64,000 nucleotides of DNA from Sphaerimonospora sp050942215 (GCF_050942215.1 NZ_CP192056.1:5022001-5086000); one strand, 5' to 3'. Counted from the stretch's first letter, positions 43,922 to 52,111 are shown. Numbers and translations are program-made. Notes: generated by a model from the sequence alone, not told the origin.

Positions 43922-44409
43922 ATGCGTTTGAGGCGGCGCAGTGCGCCATTCGTCGCCATCGCCACCGCCGCGGTCATGGCGGTGACCGGTCTGGTCTCCG
44001 TGCCCGCGGCGGCCGAAGAATTCACCCCGTTCATCAGCGAGATCCACTACGACAACGTCGGCGCCGACGAAGGCGAGGCGGTGGAGATCGAGGCACCGCC
44101 CGGATTCGATCTGACCGGCTGGAAGATCGTCCGCTGTAACGGCAACGTGGCCGACGCGGCCGTCGTCTACACGTCGCCGGACACGATCAACGGCGCGAGC
44201 GAGAACCTGTCCGGCAAAGTGCCGGCCGCCGGGGTCGTGGTTGTCGAGTAAGCCCAGAATGGCCTGCAGAACGGGCCGCGGGACGGCATCGCTCTGGTCG
44301 ATCCGGACGGGCAGGTCATCGAGCTCATCTCCTACGATGGCGTGTTCACCGCGTCCAATGGTCCGGCCGCGGGGATGACCTCGACCGACATCGGCGTCAA
44401 GGAATCCAG
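43922..44409 (+). pseudogene. Broken lamin-tail-domain secreted protein (ExeM/NucH-like nuclease type)
   Basis: Opens MRLRRRSAPFVAIATAAVMA with a signal peptide ending PAAAEE, then a lamin tail domain (FTPFISEIHYDNVGADEGEAVEIEAP; GWKIVRCNG). An in-frame TAA at 44249 interrupts VVVVE*AQNGLQNG, where intact homologues usually have Tyr, so TAC to TAA is likely. After the stop the same frame keeps the family sequence (GIALVDPDGQVIELISYDG, ASNGPAAGMTSTDIGVKESS) until about 44409, where it ends at an inverted repeat. The catalytic part is missing. The signal peptide resembles that of the 5'-nucleotidase upstream, with which such proteins are often paired. Confidence 0.82.
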
Positions 44410-44411
44410 CA

Positions 44412-44487
44412 GGTGCCGGGCCTCTCGGTACGCCGTGCGCCGGGCCTCTCGTTCGCCTTGTGAGGGGTAGCCGAGAGGCCCGGCACC
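44412..44487. repeat. 17-bp perfect inverted repeat at a gene-remnant junction
   Basis: Arms GGTGCCGGGCCTCTCGG (44412-44428) and CCGAGAGGCCCGGCACC (44471-44487). A third partial copy of the arm, GCCGGGCCTCTCG, sits in the loop near 44440. It joins the end of the lamin-tail pseudogene to the start of the transporter remnant. Confidence 0.85.
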
Positions 44488-44681
44488 GCCCGCTGGCGGC
44501 GGGCATGGTGCTGGCGGTGGCCACGCCGCTGGTCGCGGCCGCCAGCACCTCGATCTGGCAACTGGCGGCCGCGCGCTTCCTGGGCGGGTTGGCGGGCGGG
44601 ATGGTGACGGTGTCGATCAACACCGCCATCGGACAGGCTTACCCCGAACACCTGCGGCCGCGCGCTCTGGCGGGGCCCTGA
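44485..44681 (+). pseudogene. Remnant of a major facilitator superfamily transporter
   Basis: About 65 codons reading RPLAAGMVLAVATPLVAAAS, then WQLAAARFLGGLAGG and INTAIGQAYPEHLRPRA, which is the helix 3 to helix 4 region of an MFS permease with its conserved Arg-x-x-x-G stretch. Both ends are missing; it starts at the inverted repeat and stops within 200 bp. Confidence 0.7.
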
Positions 44682-44749
44682 GGACCTGTTGGGTGCCTGG
44701 CAGTCGTGAGGTGAGCGGCCCGGAGGACCTCACCGTCGCGCCTGGGCGG

Positions 44750-46111
44750 TCAAGGGTGCGTACCGTATGCCTCCGGGTCTACCAACTTGGCGGGTCGGCC
44801 ACAGAGCTGCTCCAGTGGCGCATAAATCTTATGGGCGTCCCCCACCGCGACCACCGCTAGCCTGGCGATGGAGAGGTGACGCGCCAGCGCCGTTGAAACG
44901 GTATCCCGGTCCTGAGCCGCCAAGGCGAGTAGGTGTTGACCGGCCTCGTCGTCCGGGAGCCCTCCGGCGGCCGTCCGTGCCAGTTTCGCTGCGATTTGCC
45001 CAGTCGTCTCGAACCGCGTGTACGCCCCCCGGACCAGCTTGTCCACCGAGGTCTGACATTCGTCCTGCCGCACCCCCTCCTCGGCCGTCCGGGACAGCTC
45101 GGCAAGAATGTCGGCAACCGCATCCACACTCCTGGCTCTCGCTACAGATCCCCTGATGAAGAGCAATCCGGCCTGTGGGAGTGGCTCGGCCGCGGCGCTG
45201 AATCCGTAGCTGTACGCCTTGCGCTCCCGCAGCTTCATGTTCAGCCTGGAGTCGAGGCCGCCGCCCAGCACGTGGGCCGCGACTTTGAGGGCCGCCCACT
45301 CCGGATGTCGAGGATCCGGCAGCAGGTGACCGAGCGCGAGTTCGGTCTGCGGCGCATCGGGCCGATGGACGATGGTGAGGCCTGGCTCTCCCGCTGCCCG
45401 CGGCGGATTCAAGCGGCGGTAGGGAAGCGCCGGAGCGTGCCACCTGCCCAGCCGGTCGGCGAGCACTCGCCCGAGCCGATCGGAGGGCATTTCACAGGCG
45501 ATCACGCTCGTCGCGTTGTCGGGCCCGTAAAAACGGCGGCGGAAGTCCTCCACAGCCGCCACGTCAATCCGGGCGAGGGTTTCCGAACTGCCGCCGATCC
45601 GCCGCGCGGCACGCTCTCCGGGGTCGAACAGCGCGGCGTAGAGCTCGGCTTTGGCTCTGCGTCGCGGATCGATGCCTTCTCGCCGCACCACTTCACATTG
45701 CGTACGCACGAGCGGCTCGACATTTCCGGCGTTCACCCTGGATCCGGACAGCGCCTCGAAGAGCACGTCCAGCGCGCCGTGCAGTCGTCCAGCGGGCACG
45801 CTCATGACGATCCTGGTCGATGCGAGGCCGGCCGATACGCCCAGAGTCGCACCCAGTCGCTCGACTCGACTCCCCCACTCACCGGCGCCATCCTCGATAA
45901 GGGATTGAGCAGCGATCTGCGCGAGCCCGTCGTATCCTTCGGGTTCCTGACTGGCTCCGACATGAATAACCAGGTGGAAGGCGGCCAACCGTCTGCCAGG
46001 GGTATGGCAGCTGAGCACGGGCAGCCCGTTGCTCAGCACGCTCCTGCACACTTGAGGAAAAGCCCAGCGCAAGGGGGTGGGCCGAGCGTCGAGGCCATGG
46101 CCGGGAGTCAC
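44750..46111 (-). CDS. M16-family peptidase-like subunit lacking the zinc motif
   Basis: A 453-aa insulinase/mitochondrial-processing-peptidase-type protein. It keeps the fold signatures (LSNGLPVLSCHTPGRRLAAFHLVIHVGAS, FYGPDNATSVIACEM, ALKVAAHVLGGGLDSRLNMKLRERKAYSYG) but where active members have HxxEH it reads GLAQIAAQSLIEDGAGE, so it is the non-catalytic partner. GTG at 46111 overlaps the stop of the active subunit by four bases, so both are made together. It is the last gene of a six-gene leftward operon next to RiPP precursors; a role in leader removal, as for paired M16 proteins of other RiPP clusters, is inferred. Confidence 0.88.
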   Translation of the reverse strand: MTPGHGLDARPTPLRWAFPQVCRSVLSNGLPVLSCHTPGRRLAAFHLVIHVGASQEPEGYDGLAQIAAQSLIEDGAGEWGSRVERLGATLGVSAGLASTRIVMSVPAGRLHGALDVLFEALSGSRVNAGNVEPLVRTQCEVVRREGIDPRRRAKAELYAALFDPGERAARRIGGSSETLARIDVAAVEDFRRRFYGPDNATSVIACEMPSDRLGRVLADRLGRWHAPALPYRRLNPPRAAGEPGLTIVHRPDAPQTELALGHLLPDPRHPEWAALKVAAHVLGGGLDSRLNMKLRERKAYSYGFSAAAEPLPQAGLLFIRGSVARARSVDAVADILAELSRTAEEGVRQDECQTSVDKLVRGAYTRFETTGQIAAKLARTAAGGLPDDEAGQHLLALAAQDRDTVSTALARHLSIARLAVVAVGDAHKIYAPLEQLCGRPAKLVDPEAYGTHP

Positions 46112-47367
46112 CCAGAGCCTTCCATGTAGGTCAGCACGGCGCTGGGGCCGGGCTGGAAGTGCAGCGCGGCCGCGGACCTGATCCCCGACCCGTCCACCTG
46201 GCTCCGCCACTCCATTGCTTCAAAAGCGCGAACCGGATCGTCCAGTGCCAGCAGGTCACCGGCGATCTCGCCGGCCAGCCCGGCCAGCGTCTGGGTGCGT
46301 TCGAGGAACTCCCGCTCCGCCTGGGCCACCGCGCACTCCATTTCGGAGTCGGTCGGATCGGAGCTGGCCAGCAGGTCGAACTCTTCAAACAGAACCGACT
46401 CGATGGCTTCCAGAGAGGAACCCTCCATTCCGATGATCGACAGCAGTGCTGCGGACGGGCTGTCAAAGAACCGCTTGACCGTCAAGTCGACCTTCGCCGC
46501 CAGGCGGGCTTCCTGGACGAGTCTCCTGCGTATCCTGCCGCTCCTTCCCAAGCCGAGGATGTCGACCGCCGCGGCGGCTGACTCCAGTTCCGGGCCGCCG
46601 GCCGGGGGCAACCGGAAGAGAGCGAAGAGCGCCGGACCTGCGGTCTCTTCCCTGATCTCCAGCCTCTTCCTCTCATCTCCGCCGAGTTGGCAAAGATCGG
46701 AAGAGTTCGGTGGAGCGGGGCCGGGGCGGGCCGGCACAGGACCGAAGTATCGCTCGACCAGGCCAAACACCCGCTCCGGTTCTGCATCGCCCACGAGGCT
46801 CAGTATGGCGTTGCCGGGGGTGTAGTAGGTTAAGAAGAACTCGCGGCAATGTTCCAACGTCAGCGCCGCTATGTCGCCGGGCGAGCCGATGGGTAGATGC
46901 CGATAGGGGTGCCCCAGCCCGAAGAGGTGTTCGAGCGCCGTGCCGTACGGAACGTTGTCGTAGCGTTGCAGTCGCTCATTCATCACGACTTCACGCTGGA
47001 TTTCCAGGCGGCCGGGGTCGAGTGCCTCCGGCAAGGTGGCCATCCTGTCGGCTTCGAGCCGGAGCGCCAGGGCGAGCTGATCACTAGGCAGCGTCGCATA
47101 GTAACTCGTCCACTCAAAAGATGTGGCCGCGTTGAACCGCGCGCCCGCCCCTGTCATCAGCGAGGCGTACTCACCCGGGGCCGTATTGGCGGAGCCCTGA
47201 AACATCAGGTGCTCAAGCAGGTGGGCTAGGCCCGTACGGCCGAAGACCTCATGTCCGGAGCCCACCCGGTAACGAAGGTGGGTGGCCACCAACGGGACGA
47301 GGTGATCTTCGGTGAACACGACTCGTAGCCCGTTGGCCAGCGTGCTCCGGTGGACGGAGGGCTTCAT
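46108..47367 (-). CDS. M16-family zinc peptidase, active subunit
   Basis: A 419-aa zinc protease. The inverted zinc motif HLLEH is intact (His49, Glu52, His53) in GLAHLLEHLMFQGSAN, with the third ligand expected in LEIQREVVMNERLQRY and FFLTYYTPGNAILSLVGD as the usual following block. The start at 47367 is fixed by a four-base overlap (ATGA) with the ABC permease stop. The active plus inactive pairing matches heterodimeric bacterial M16 enzymes. Likely substrate: the leader or tail of the precursors at 51.5-52.1 kb, by context only. Confidence 0.9.
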   Translation of the reverse strand: MKPSVHRSTLANGLRVVFTEDHLVPLVATHLRYRVGSGHEVFGRTGLAHLLEHLMFQGSANTAPGEYASLMTGAGARFNAATSFEWTSYYATLPSDQLALALRLEADRMATLPEALDPGRLEIQREVVMNERLQRYDNVPYGTALEHLFGLGHPYRHLPIGSPGDIAALTLEHCREFFLTYYTPGNAILSLVGDAEPERVFGLVERYFGPVPARPGPAPPNSSDLCQLGGDERKRLEIREETAGPALFALFRLPPAGGPELESAAAAVDILGLGRSGRIRRRLVQEARLAAKVDLTVKRFFDSPSAALLSIIGMEGSSLEAIESVLFEEFDLLASSDPTDSEMECAVAQAEREFLERTQTLAGLAGEIAGDLLALDDPVRAFEAMEWRSQVDGSGIRSAAALHFQPGPSAVLTYMEGSG

Positions 47368-48101
47368 GCGAAGCGACGGCCCTCGTCCCGGCGGTACGCC
47401 CAGGTGGCCAGGGCACCGGAGAGCAGGATCCAGACCACGAGCATGATCATTGATGTGACACTCACCTTGAAGTCGCCCACCGCACGCCACATCAGTTCGA
47501 CCGCTCCCCGAGTCGGCAGGAAGGGGGCGATGACTTCGACGAAACCGGGCGACTGTCCGGGCGCGGCCAACAGCCCGCCGCCGAAGGCCAGAGGAAAGAA
47601 GACGATCTGAGCTGTCGCCAGAGCCGCCTTACTGGGCAGGGCGTAGCCGATGGCCAGCCCCATGAGGGTGAACGGCACGGCCACCAAGACGAGGGTGCCG
47701 ATGGCGGCCAGCAACCGGAACGTCGTGATGGTCGCCTCGGTGGCGATCGCGGCGACCGCGACCACCGGGATCAGCGACATCACCATGAACACCACACTGT
47801 TGAGGATGCGGCCGGCGAACTTCGGACCCGAGCCCGCGGGCAGGGTGCGCGTGAAGGGGTCCCACGGCTGGGCTCGGTCCTCGGCGACGCCGACGCCGTA
47901 GCTGAACAGGCAGTTCATCATGACCGAGAAGGTCACCATCGAAGCGGTCGCGTACGTGGAGGCGACCGGATCGTGCCCCGCGAAAGGAACGACGAAGAAA
48001 ATCATCGCAGCCGTGGGGAAGAAGACGGCGCTGATGACGGCGATCGGCACCCGGATGGTCTCAATGAATTGATATTTGGCATGAACCAGGGAGAGTTGCA
48101 T
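47364..48101 (-). CDS. ABC-2 type transporter permease
   Basis: A 245-aa integral membrane protein with about six helices, starting with a short amphipathic region (LVHAKYQFIETIRVPIAVI) as in ABC-2 permeases, and conserved AEDRAQPWDPFTRTLPAGSGPKFAGRIL between helices 2 and 3. It pairs with the ATPase encoded just upstream to give a drug/peptide exporter of the CcmA-NodJ type. The best guess is export of, or self-protection against, the RiPP product. Confidence 0.87.
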   Translation of the reverse strand: MQLSLVHAKYQFIETIRVPIAVISAVFFPTAAMIFFVVPFAGHDPVASTYATASMVTFSVMMNCLFSYGVGVAEDRAQPWDPFTRTLPAGSGPKFAGRILNSVVFMVMSLIPVVAVAAIATEATITTFRLLAAIGTLVLVAVPFTLMGLAIGYALPSKAALATAQIVFFPLAFGGGLLAAPGQSPGFVEVIAPFLPTRGAVELMWRAVGDFKVSVTSMIMLVVWILLSGALATWAYRRDEGRRFA

Positions 48102-48195
48102 GGCGAAACCTGCTCTCGTGGGGGATGTGGGGGCAGTGCTCGGCCGTTGCCGTAGCCGTTCGGCGAGCCCGAGAATCGGATTCCTGTCGGAGCGG

Positions 48196-49095
48196 TCAGT
48201 CCGATGACGCGGTCACGGGGTCGTTCGTCTGAGCGGTGAGGGAGAGGAAAGCCTCCTCGAGCGAGGTTGCCCGAATCTCCAAGCTCTGGAAGGCGACGCC
48301 GCTCACTACCAGATCACGTACGAGTTGGTCGGCGTCTGTGGTGAGCAGGTGGGTGCGGTCGCCCTCGCGTTCCACACTCATCACGCCGTGCAGCGGCGGC
48401 ACCTCGGCGATGCACAGGCTCACCCGCCGGACGCCGGTCAGGGAACGGACCGCCTCCACCGTGTCGTCGCTGAGGACGCTGCCGCCGCTCAAGACGACGA
48501 CCCGCTCCGCCAGTGCCTCGATCTCCTCCAGGTAGTGGCTGGTGAGAACGACCGTGCCGCCTTCGGCATGGAAGGTACGGATGCCCTGCCAGAGTGCATG
48601 GCGAGCCTCGACATCCAGACCGGTGGTGGGCTCGTCGAGGAAGACCAGACGGGGACGTCCGACGAATGCCAACGCAACGGCTAGGCGTCGCTTCTCACCA
48701 CCCGAGAGTCCCCCGGTCTGGCGGTGCGCCAGCGTGGTGAGGCCGAATCTGTCGAGCAACTCATCGCGGTCGACAGGGTCCGTGAAGTGGGCGGCCACGA
48801 AGTCGACGCACTCGCGGACCTTGAGGGTGGGCGGCAGGCCGGTCTCCTGTGGGGTCACACCGATGTGGCGACGGGCCTGCGGCTCGCGCGGGTTCCGTCC
48901 GAAGATCTCGACCGTGCCGGAGGTTGGGCGGCGGAGACCGACCAGAAGGTTGATCAGGGTGCTCTTGCCGGCGCCGTTGGGCCCGAGCAGGCCGACGATC
49001 TCACCGGCGCTGACCTGTAAGGAGACGTCTTCGAGGGCGAAGGTATCGCCGTAACGCCGACTGACCCGGTCGGCCATGGCCACGACGTCGGTCAT
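48196..49095 (-). CDS. ABC transporter ATP-binding protein
   Basis: A 299-aa ATPase with Walker A GPNGAGKST, Q-loop VTPQETGLPP, signature LSGGEKRRLAVAL, Walker B RLVFLDEPTTGLD and H-loop LTSHYLEE, followed by a C-terminal regulatory extension typical of drug-exporter ATPases (DrrA-like). ATG at 49095 overlaps the stop of the winged-helix regulator by four bases. A broken paralogue lies at 41122-41276. Confidence 0.93.
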   Translation of the reverse strand: MTDVVAMADRVSRRYGDTFALEDVSLQVSAGEIVGLLGPNGAGKSTLINLLVGLRRPTSGTVEIFGRNPREPQARRHIGVTPQETGLPPTLKVRECVDFVAAHFTDPVDRDELLDRFGLTTLAHRQTGGLSGGEKRRLAVALAFVGRPRLVFLDEPTTGLDVEARHALWQGIRTFHAEGGTVVLTSHYLEEIEALAERVVVLSGGSVLSDDTVEAVRSLTGVRRVSLCIAEVPPLHGVMSVEREGDRTHLLTTDADQLVRDLVVSGVAFQSLEIRATSLEEAFLSLTAQTNDPVTASSD

Positions 49096-49442
49096 GTGGA
49101 ATCCCTTGCCTTTCTCTGGGTGTTGGTGTGACCCGCATCTAGGAGCCGCTGCAACGCGGTGACGTACTGCTCGAAGGCCAGGCGGCCGCGCATGGTCAGC
49201 CGGACGAAGGTCACCGGGGTGCGGCCCTGGAAGGTTTTGGTGATCTCCACATACTCAGCCTCGTCGAGCTTGCGCAGGTGGACGGAGAGATTTCCGGCGG
49301 ACATGCTCAGCAGATCCTTCAGCCAGGGGAATGTGACGCGATCGTCTTCGCCCAGCACGGACAGGGCCGTGACCACGCGCAGCCGCGCCTGCGCGTGGAT
49401 CACCGGGTCCAGCTCCTCACCAAGCGGGGAGTCAGTGCCCAT
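49092..49442 (-). CDS. Winged-helix transcriptional regulator (ArsR/HTH_34-like)
   Basis: A 116-aa protein with a single winged helix: RLRVVTALSVLGEDDRVTFPWLKDLLSMSAGNLSVHLRKLDEAEYVEITKTFQGRTP and the wing FVRLTMRGRLAFEQY. Proteins of this small class often sit beside ABC exporter genes and repress them. It overlaps its neighbours at both ends (11 bp with the membrane protein gene, 4 bp with the ATPase gene). The perfect palindrome at 50106-50128, at the head of this operon, is its most likely operator. Confidence 0.87.
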   Translation of the reverse strand: MGTDSPLGEELDPVIHAQARLRVVTALSVLGEDDRVTFPWLKDLLSMSAGNLSVHLRKLDEAEYVEITKTFQGRTPVTFVRLTMRGRLAFEQYVTALQRLLDAGHTNTQRKARDST

Positions 49443-50076
49443 CGCGCGTCATCCGACTTCTGATTTCCAAGACCACCCCGAAGACGATCAGGCCACCGCC
49501 GCCCGCGAGAGCCACGACGAGAGAATGCCAGCCTGGGCCCGCCCACACCCCGGCCATGTCGCTGACTATCAACCAGCCGCCGAAGACGAACACCCGCCAG
49601 TCCGTCCAGACGGCGGCGCCCGCGAGGTAGAGAATGCCGACTGCGGCGGTGATCAGCGCCGTCCAGGCCAGCTCTTGGTGCGAATAGGGGAGGAACCGGG
49701 CGAGGCTACCGGTAATCGCCGCCACGCCCGTCATACCCAGCATCCATGCCAGTCCGTACATGAGCCCCTGCTCCGAGGAGCGCCCGCTGAGTCCCCGGTT
49801 GCCCCGATAGACGCCGAGAACATTGATCAGTAGCGCGATCGCCATGACCCCGAAGAGGATCACCCGGGGCAGGAACTCCGGCATGTCGACGAACACCCGT
49901 CCGTCCGGGCCGTTTCGCAAAAACATCGCGCCGAGCCCGAGAAGCCAAGCCAGCCCCCAGGGCACGTACAGGAGCAGGGGGCTGCCGCCCAGTTTGCGCC
50001 GGGCCTCCGCCCGGCCCTGAGAGATGAGACGCAACGTCTCCTGCGGGCTTAAGGGCGGGGATTTTTCGGCTTGCAT
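49432..50076 (-). CDS. Integral membrane protein of unknown function
   Basis: A 214-aa protein, first gene of the regulator-ABC-M16 operon. After a cytoplasmic start (QETLRLISQGRAEARRKLGG) it has about six transmembrane helices. It resembles membrane proteins encoded next to this class of winged-helix regulator, which may modulate the regulator or the exporter. No catalytic motif seen. Confidence 0.82.
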   Translation of the reverse strand: MQAEKSPPLSPQETLRLISQGRAEARRKLGGSPLLLYVPWGLAWLLGLGAMFLRNGPDGRVFVDMPEFLPRVILFGVMAIALLINVLGVYRGNRGLSGRSSEQGLMYGLAWMLGMTGVAAITGSLARFLPYSHQELAWTALITAAVGILYLAGAAVWTDWRVFVFGGWLIVSDMAGVWAGPGWHSLVVALAGGGGLIVFGVVLEIRSRMTRDGH

Positions 50077-50105
50077 GCGACCACCACACCAAGCTTTAAA
50101 TTGAG

Positions 50106-50128
50106 ACCAGTTTACAAACTAAACTGGT
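50106..50128. promoter_or_regulatory. Shared divergent operator, 9-bp inverted repeat
   Basis: ACCAGTTTA-CAAAC-TAAACTGGT, a perfect 9-bp inverted repeat with a 5-nt centre, 30 bp from the membrane protein start and 42 bp from the M20 gene start. The A/T-rich arms stand out in this GC-rich DNA and could overlap both promoters. Confidence 0.8.
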
Positions 50129-50169
50129 TGGAGGACTAAGTCAATGCTAGTGGGAACGAGGTAGGTGCT

Positions 50170-51351
50170 GTGAACTCACCATCCGAGGACCTGAAAGAGA
50201 AGGCGGCGCACCGGATCGCGGCCAATGCCGACGAGTTGGTCGCGCTCAGCCACCGCATCCACGCCCACCCTGAGACCGCCTTCTCCGAACAGCGTGCCGC
50301 CCGCTGGTGCGCTGAACTACTACAGGCAGTGGGGATTGAGGTGCAGAGCGGCATCTGCGACATGCCCACCGCCTTCTCGGCGACGGCGGGCACTGGGCCG
50401 TTCACAATCGCCCTCTGTTGCGAGTATGACGCACTGCCCGGCCTCGGACACGCGTGCGGCCATAACATCATCGCCGCTGCCGGCGTGGGCGCGGCTATCG
50501 GCCTGCACGACCTGACCGCAGAGCTCGGAATTCGGCTGAAGGTCCTCGGAACGCCCGCCGAAGAGAGCGGGGGCGGCAAGGTTCTGCTGCTGGAGCGGGG
50601 TGCCTTCGCCGACGTGGACATCGCGATGATGATCCATCCCGCGGCCATCGACTCGGCGGCCTTCCGATCCTTCGCCCGGACCACTATCAAGGTGGAGTAC
50701 CGGGGGCGGGCCGCCCACGCGGCAGCGGCACCCCACCTGGGACGGAACGCCGCCGACGCGATGACCGTCGCCCAGGTGGCGATAGGACTGCTCCGTCAGC
50801 AACTTCCCGACGGATGCCGCGTGCATGGGATAGCAGAAGAGGCGGGCAACGCCTACAACATCATTCCCTCCTATGCCGCCGGTCGGTTCGGCGTACGGGC
50901 GCGCACTGTAGAGGGCATGCGATACGTGCGCGCTCGAGTAGAGGAGTGCCTGCGTGCCGGGGCTCTGGCCGCCGGCTGCGAGTTCACGATCTCCACCCCT
51001 GAGCCGGACTACTTGGATTTCCGGGCCGACGACGAGTTGGCCTCGCTGTTCGAGGCCAACGCCCGCTCGCTGGGTCGCAACCCTATCCGGATCATCCCGG
51101 CTGCTTCGACGGATATGGGCAACATCTCCCAGGTACTACCTTCGCTGCACGCGACGCTCGCAGTGGGTCCCGGAGATGCCCACCCACACCAGCCGGCCTT
51201 CGCCACCCACTGCGCGTCCGACAGCGCCGATCGGGCCGTCCTGGACGGAGCAACGGCTCTCGCATGGACCGCGATCGATATGGCCCGGCTCCGGCTGGGC
51301 CGGCTGCGCTCGGCGGACCTGGCCGGTACATCGACGACTCCCGTGGTTTGA
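50170..51351 (+). CDS. M20-family amidohydrolase/peptidase
   Basis: A 393-aa metal-dependent amidohydrolase of the M20D group (aminoacylase/carboxypeptidase type). Metal and catalytic region: HRIHAHPETAFSEQRAA, CCEYDALPGLGHACGHN, GTPAEESGGGKVLLLERGAF, and the dimerisation domain GRAAHAAAAPHLGRNAADAM. Start is GTG 50170. It is transcribed towards the precursor genes, 129 bp away, and diverges from the ABC-M16 operon across a shared operator. It could trim a processed product or hydrolyse an N-acyl/amide bond in self-resistance; that is inference. Confidence 0.9.
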   Translation: MNSPSEDLKEKAAHRIAANADELVALSHRIHAHPETAFSEQRAARWCAELLQAVGIEVQSGICDMPTAFSATAGTGPFTIALCCEYDALPGLGHACGHNIIAAAGVGAAIGLHDLTAELGIRLKVLGTPAEESGGGKVLLLERGAFADVDIAMMIHPAAIDSAAFRSFARTTIKVEYRGRAAHAAAAPHLGRNAADAMTVAQVAIGLLRQQLPDGCRVHGIAEEAGNAYNIIPSYAAGRFGVRARTVEGMRYVRARVEECLRAGALAAGCEFTISTPEPDYLDFRADDELASLFEANARSLGRNPIRIIPAASTDMGNISQVLPSLHATLAVGPGDAHPHQPAFATHCASDSADRAVLDGATALAWTAIDMARLRLGRLRSADLAGTSTTPVV

Positions 51352-51360
51352 GCGGGTGTC

Positions 51361-51393
51361 AGCGATCTGCCAGCCGATTGCCAGCGATTCGCC
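51361..51393. promoter_or_regulatory. Three 11-bp direct repeats, candidate SARP binding site
   Basis: AGCGATCTGCC, AGCCGATTGCC and AGCGATTCGCC in a row. Direct repeats with an 11-bp period are the established form of SARP sites. The array lies 88 bp before the first precursor's start, in the only gap that could hold the precursor promoter. Confidence 0.6.
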
Positions 51394-51480
51394 AGGCATC
51401 CACCGACAGAGCCGCTAGCGACGGTTGCGATCCTCAGAGCACCGACACCAGGTGTCGCGACCTCAAGGAGGACGAAAGGC

Positions 51481-51660
51481 ATGAACAACGTCGAATCCCC
51501 GCTCCTGCGGGACGAGCTGAGTGCCCTGGAGGCCGAGACCTTCGAGATCCAGGACTACGGAGATGGAGTCGCCGAGGAGCTCGGTGGCTCAACCAGCACC
51601 AGCAGCACGAGCTGCTGCAGCAGCTGCACCAGCACCGGCAGCACCTCCTGCACCGGCTGA
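51481..51660 (+). CDS. Thiazolylpeptide-type RiPP precursor 1
   Basis: A 59-aa precursor. The leader (about 1-36) is MNNVESPLLRDELSALEAE followed by TFEIQDYGDGVAEELGG; the core (about 37-59) contains only Ser, Thr, Cys and Gly and starts STSTSSTSCCSSC. The acidic leader with its FEIQDY block and the Ser/Thr/Cys core match precursors of thiazolyl peptides, whose Cys become thiazoles and Ser/Thr become dehydroamino acids. A strong AAGGAGG lies 9 nt before the ATG. Its core has four Cys and two internal Gly, fewer Cys than the other two precursors. Confidence 0.9.
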   Translation: MNNVESPLLRDELSALEAETFEIQDYGDGVAEELGGSTSTSSTSCCSSCTSTGSTSCTG

Positions 51661-51694
51661 TGGCGCCGGGCACTGAGCGAAAGGAAGACCCGCA

Positions 51695-51883
51695 ATGCAG
51701 GTGAGCCACATAGGGCTCCCCACACTCCTGCGGGACGAGCTGGGTGTCCTGGAGGCCGAGACCTTCGAGATCCAGGACTACGAGGACGGAATGACCGAGG
51801 AACTCGGTGCCTCGACCAGCACCAGCAGCACGAGCTGCTGCAGCAGCTGCACCAGCTGCAGCAGCACCTCCTGCTGCGGCTGA
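51695..51883 (+). CDS. Thiazolylpeptide-type RiPP precursor 2
   Basis: A 62-aa precursor. Leader: MQVSHIGLPTLLRDELGV, then LEAETFEIQDYEDGMTEELG; core starts STSTSSTSCCSSCTSC and ends SSTSCCG with six Cys. The 5' untranslated stretch GCACTGAGCGAAAGGAAGACCC is nearly the same as that of precursor 3, showing a recent duplication. AAGGAAG is the ribosome site. Cleavage after the Gly-Ala or Gly-Gly preceding the STSTSS core is expected, since this is the leader/core boundary in all three. Confidence 0.9.
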   Translation: MQVSHIGLPTLLRDELGVLEAETFEIQDYEDGMTEELGASTSTSSTSCCSSCTSCSSTSCCG

Positions 51884-51916
51884 TGGCCCCGGCACTGAGC
51901 GAAAGGAAGACCCACG

Positions 51917-52111
51917 ATGAAGCAGGTGAGCGACTTGGGGCTCCCCACACTCCTCCATGGTGACCTCGAGCTTCTCGAGGCCGAGACCTTCGAGATCCAG
52001 GACTACGAGGACGGAATGACCGAGGAACTCGGTGGCTCGACCAGCACCAGCAGCTCGAGCTGCTGCAGCAGTTGCTGTAGCTGCACGAGCAGCTCGTCCA
52101 GCTGCGCCTGA
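51917..52111 (+). CDS. Thiazolylpeptide-type RiPP precursor 3
   Basis: A 64-aa precursor. Leader: MKQVSDLGLPTLLHGDLELL, then EAETFEIQDYEDGMTEELGG; core STSTSSSSCCSSCCSC and a TSSSSSCA end, six Cys and no Gly. The leader half is nearly invariant with precursor 2 (EAETFEIQDYEDGMTEELG) while the core tail differs, the pattern of a constant recognition leader with a variable product. The same ribosome-site unit precedes it. After it, a 174-bp gap leads to the convergent SARP gene, with no strong terminator recognised. Confidence 0.9.
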   Translation: MKQVSDLGLPTLLHGDLELLEAETFEIQDYEDGMTEELGGSTSTSSSSCCSSCCSCTSSSSSCA

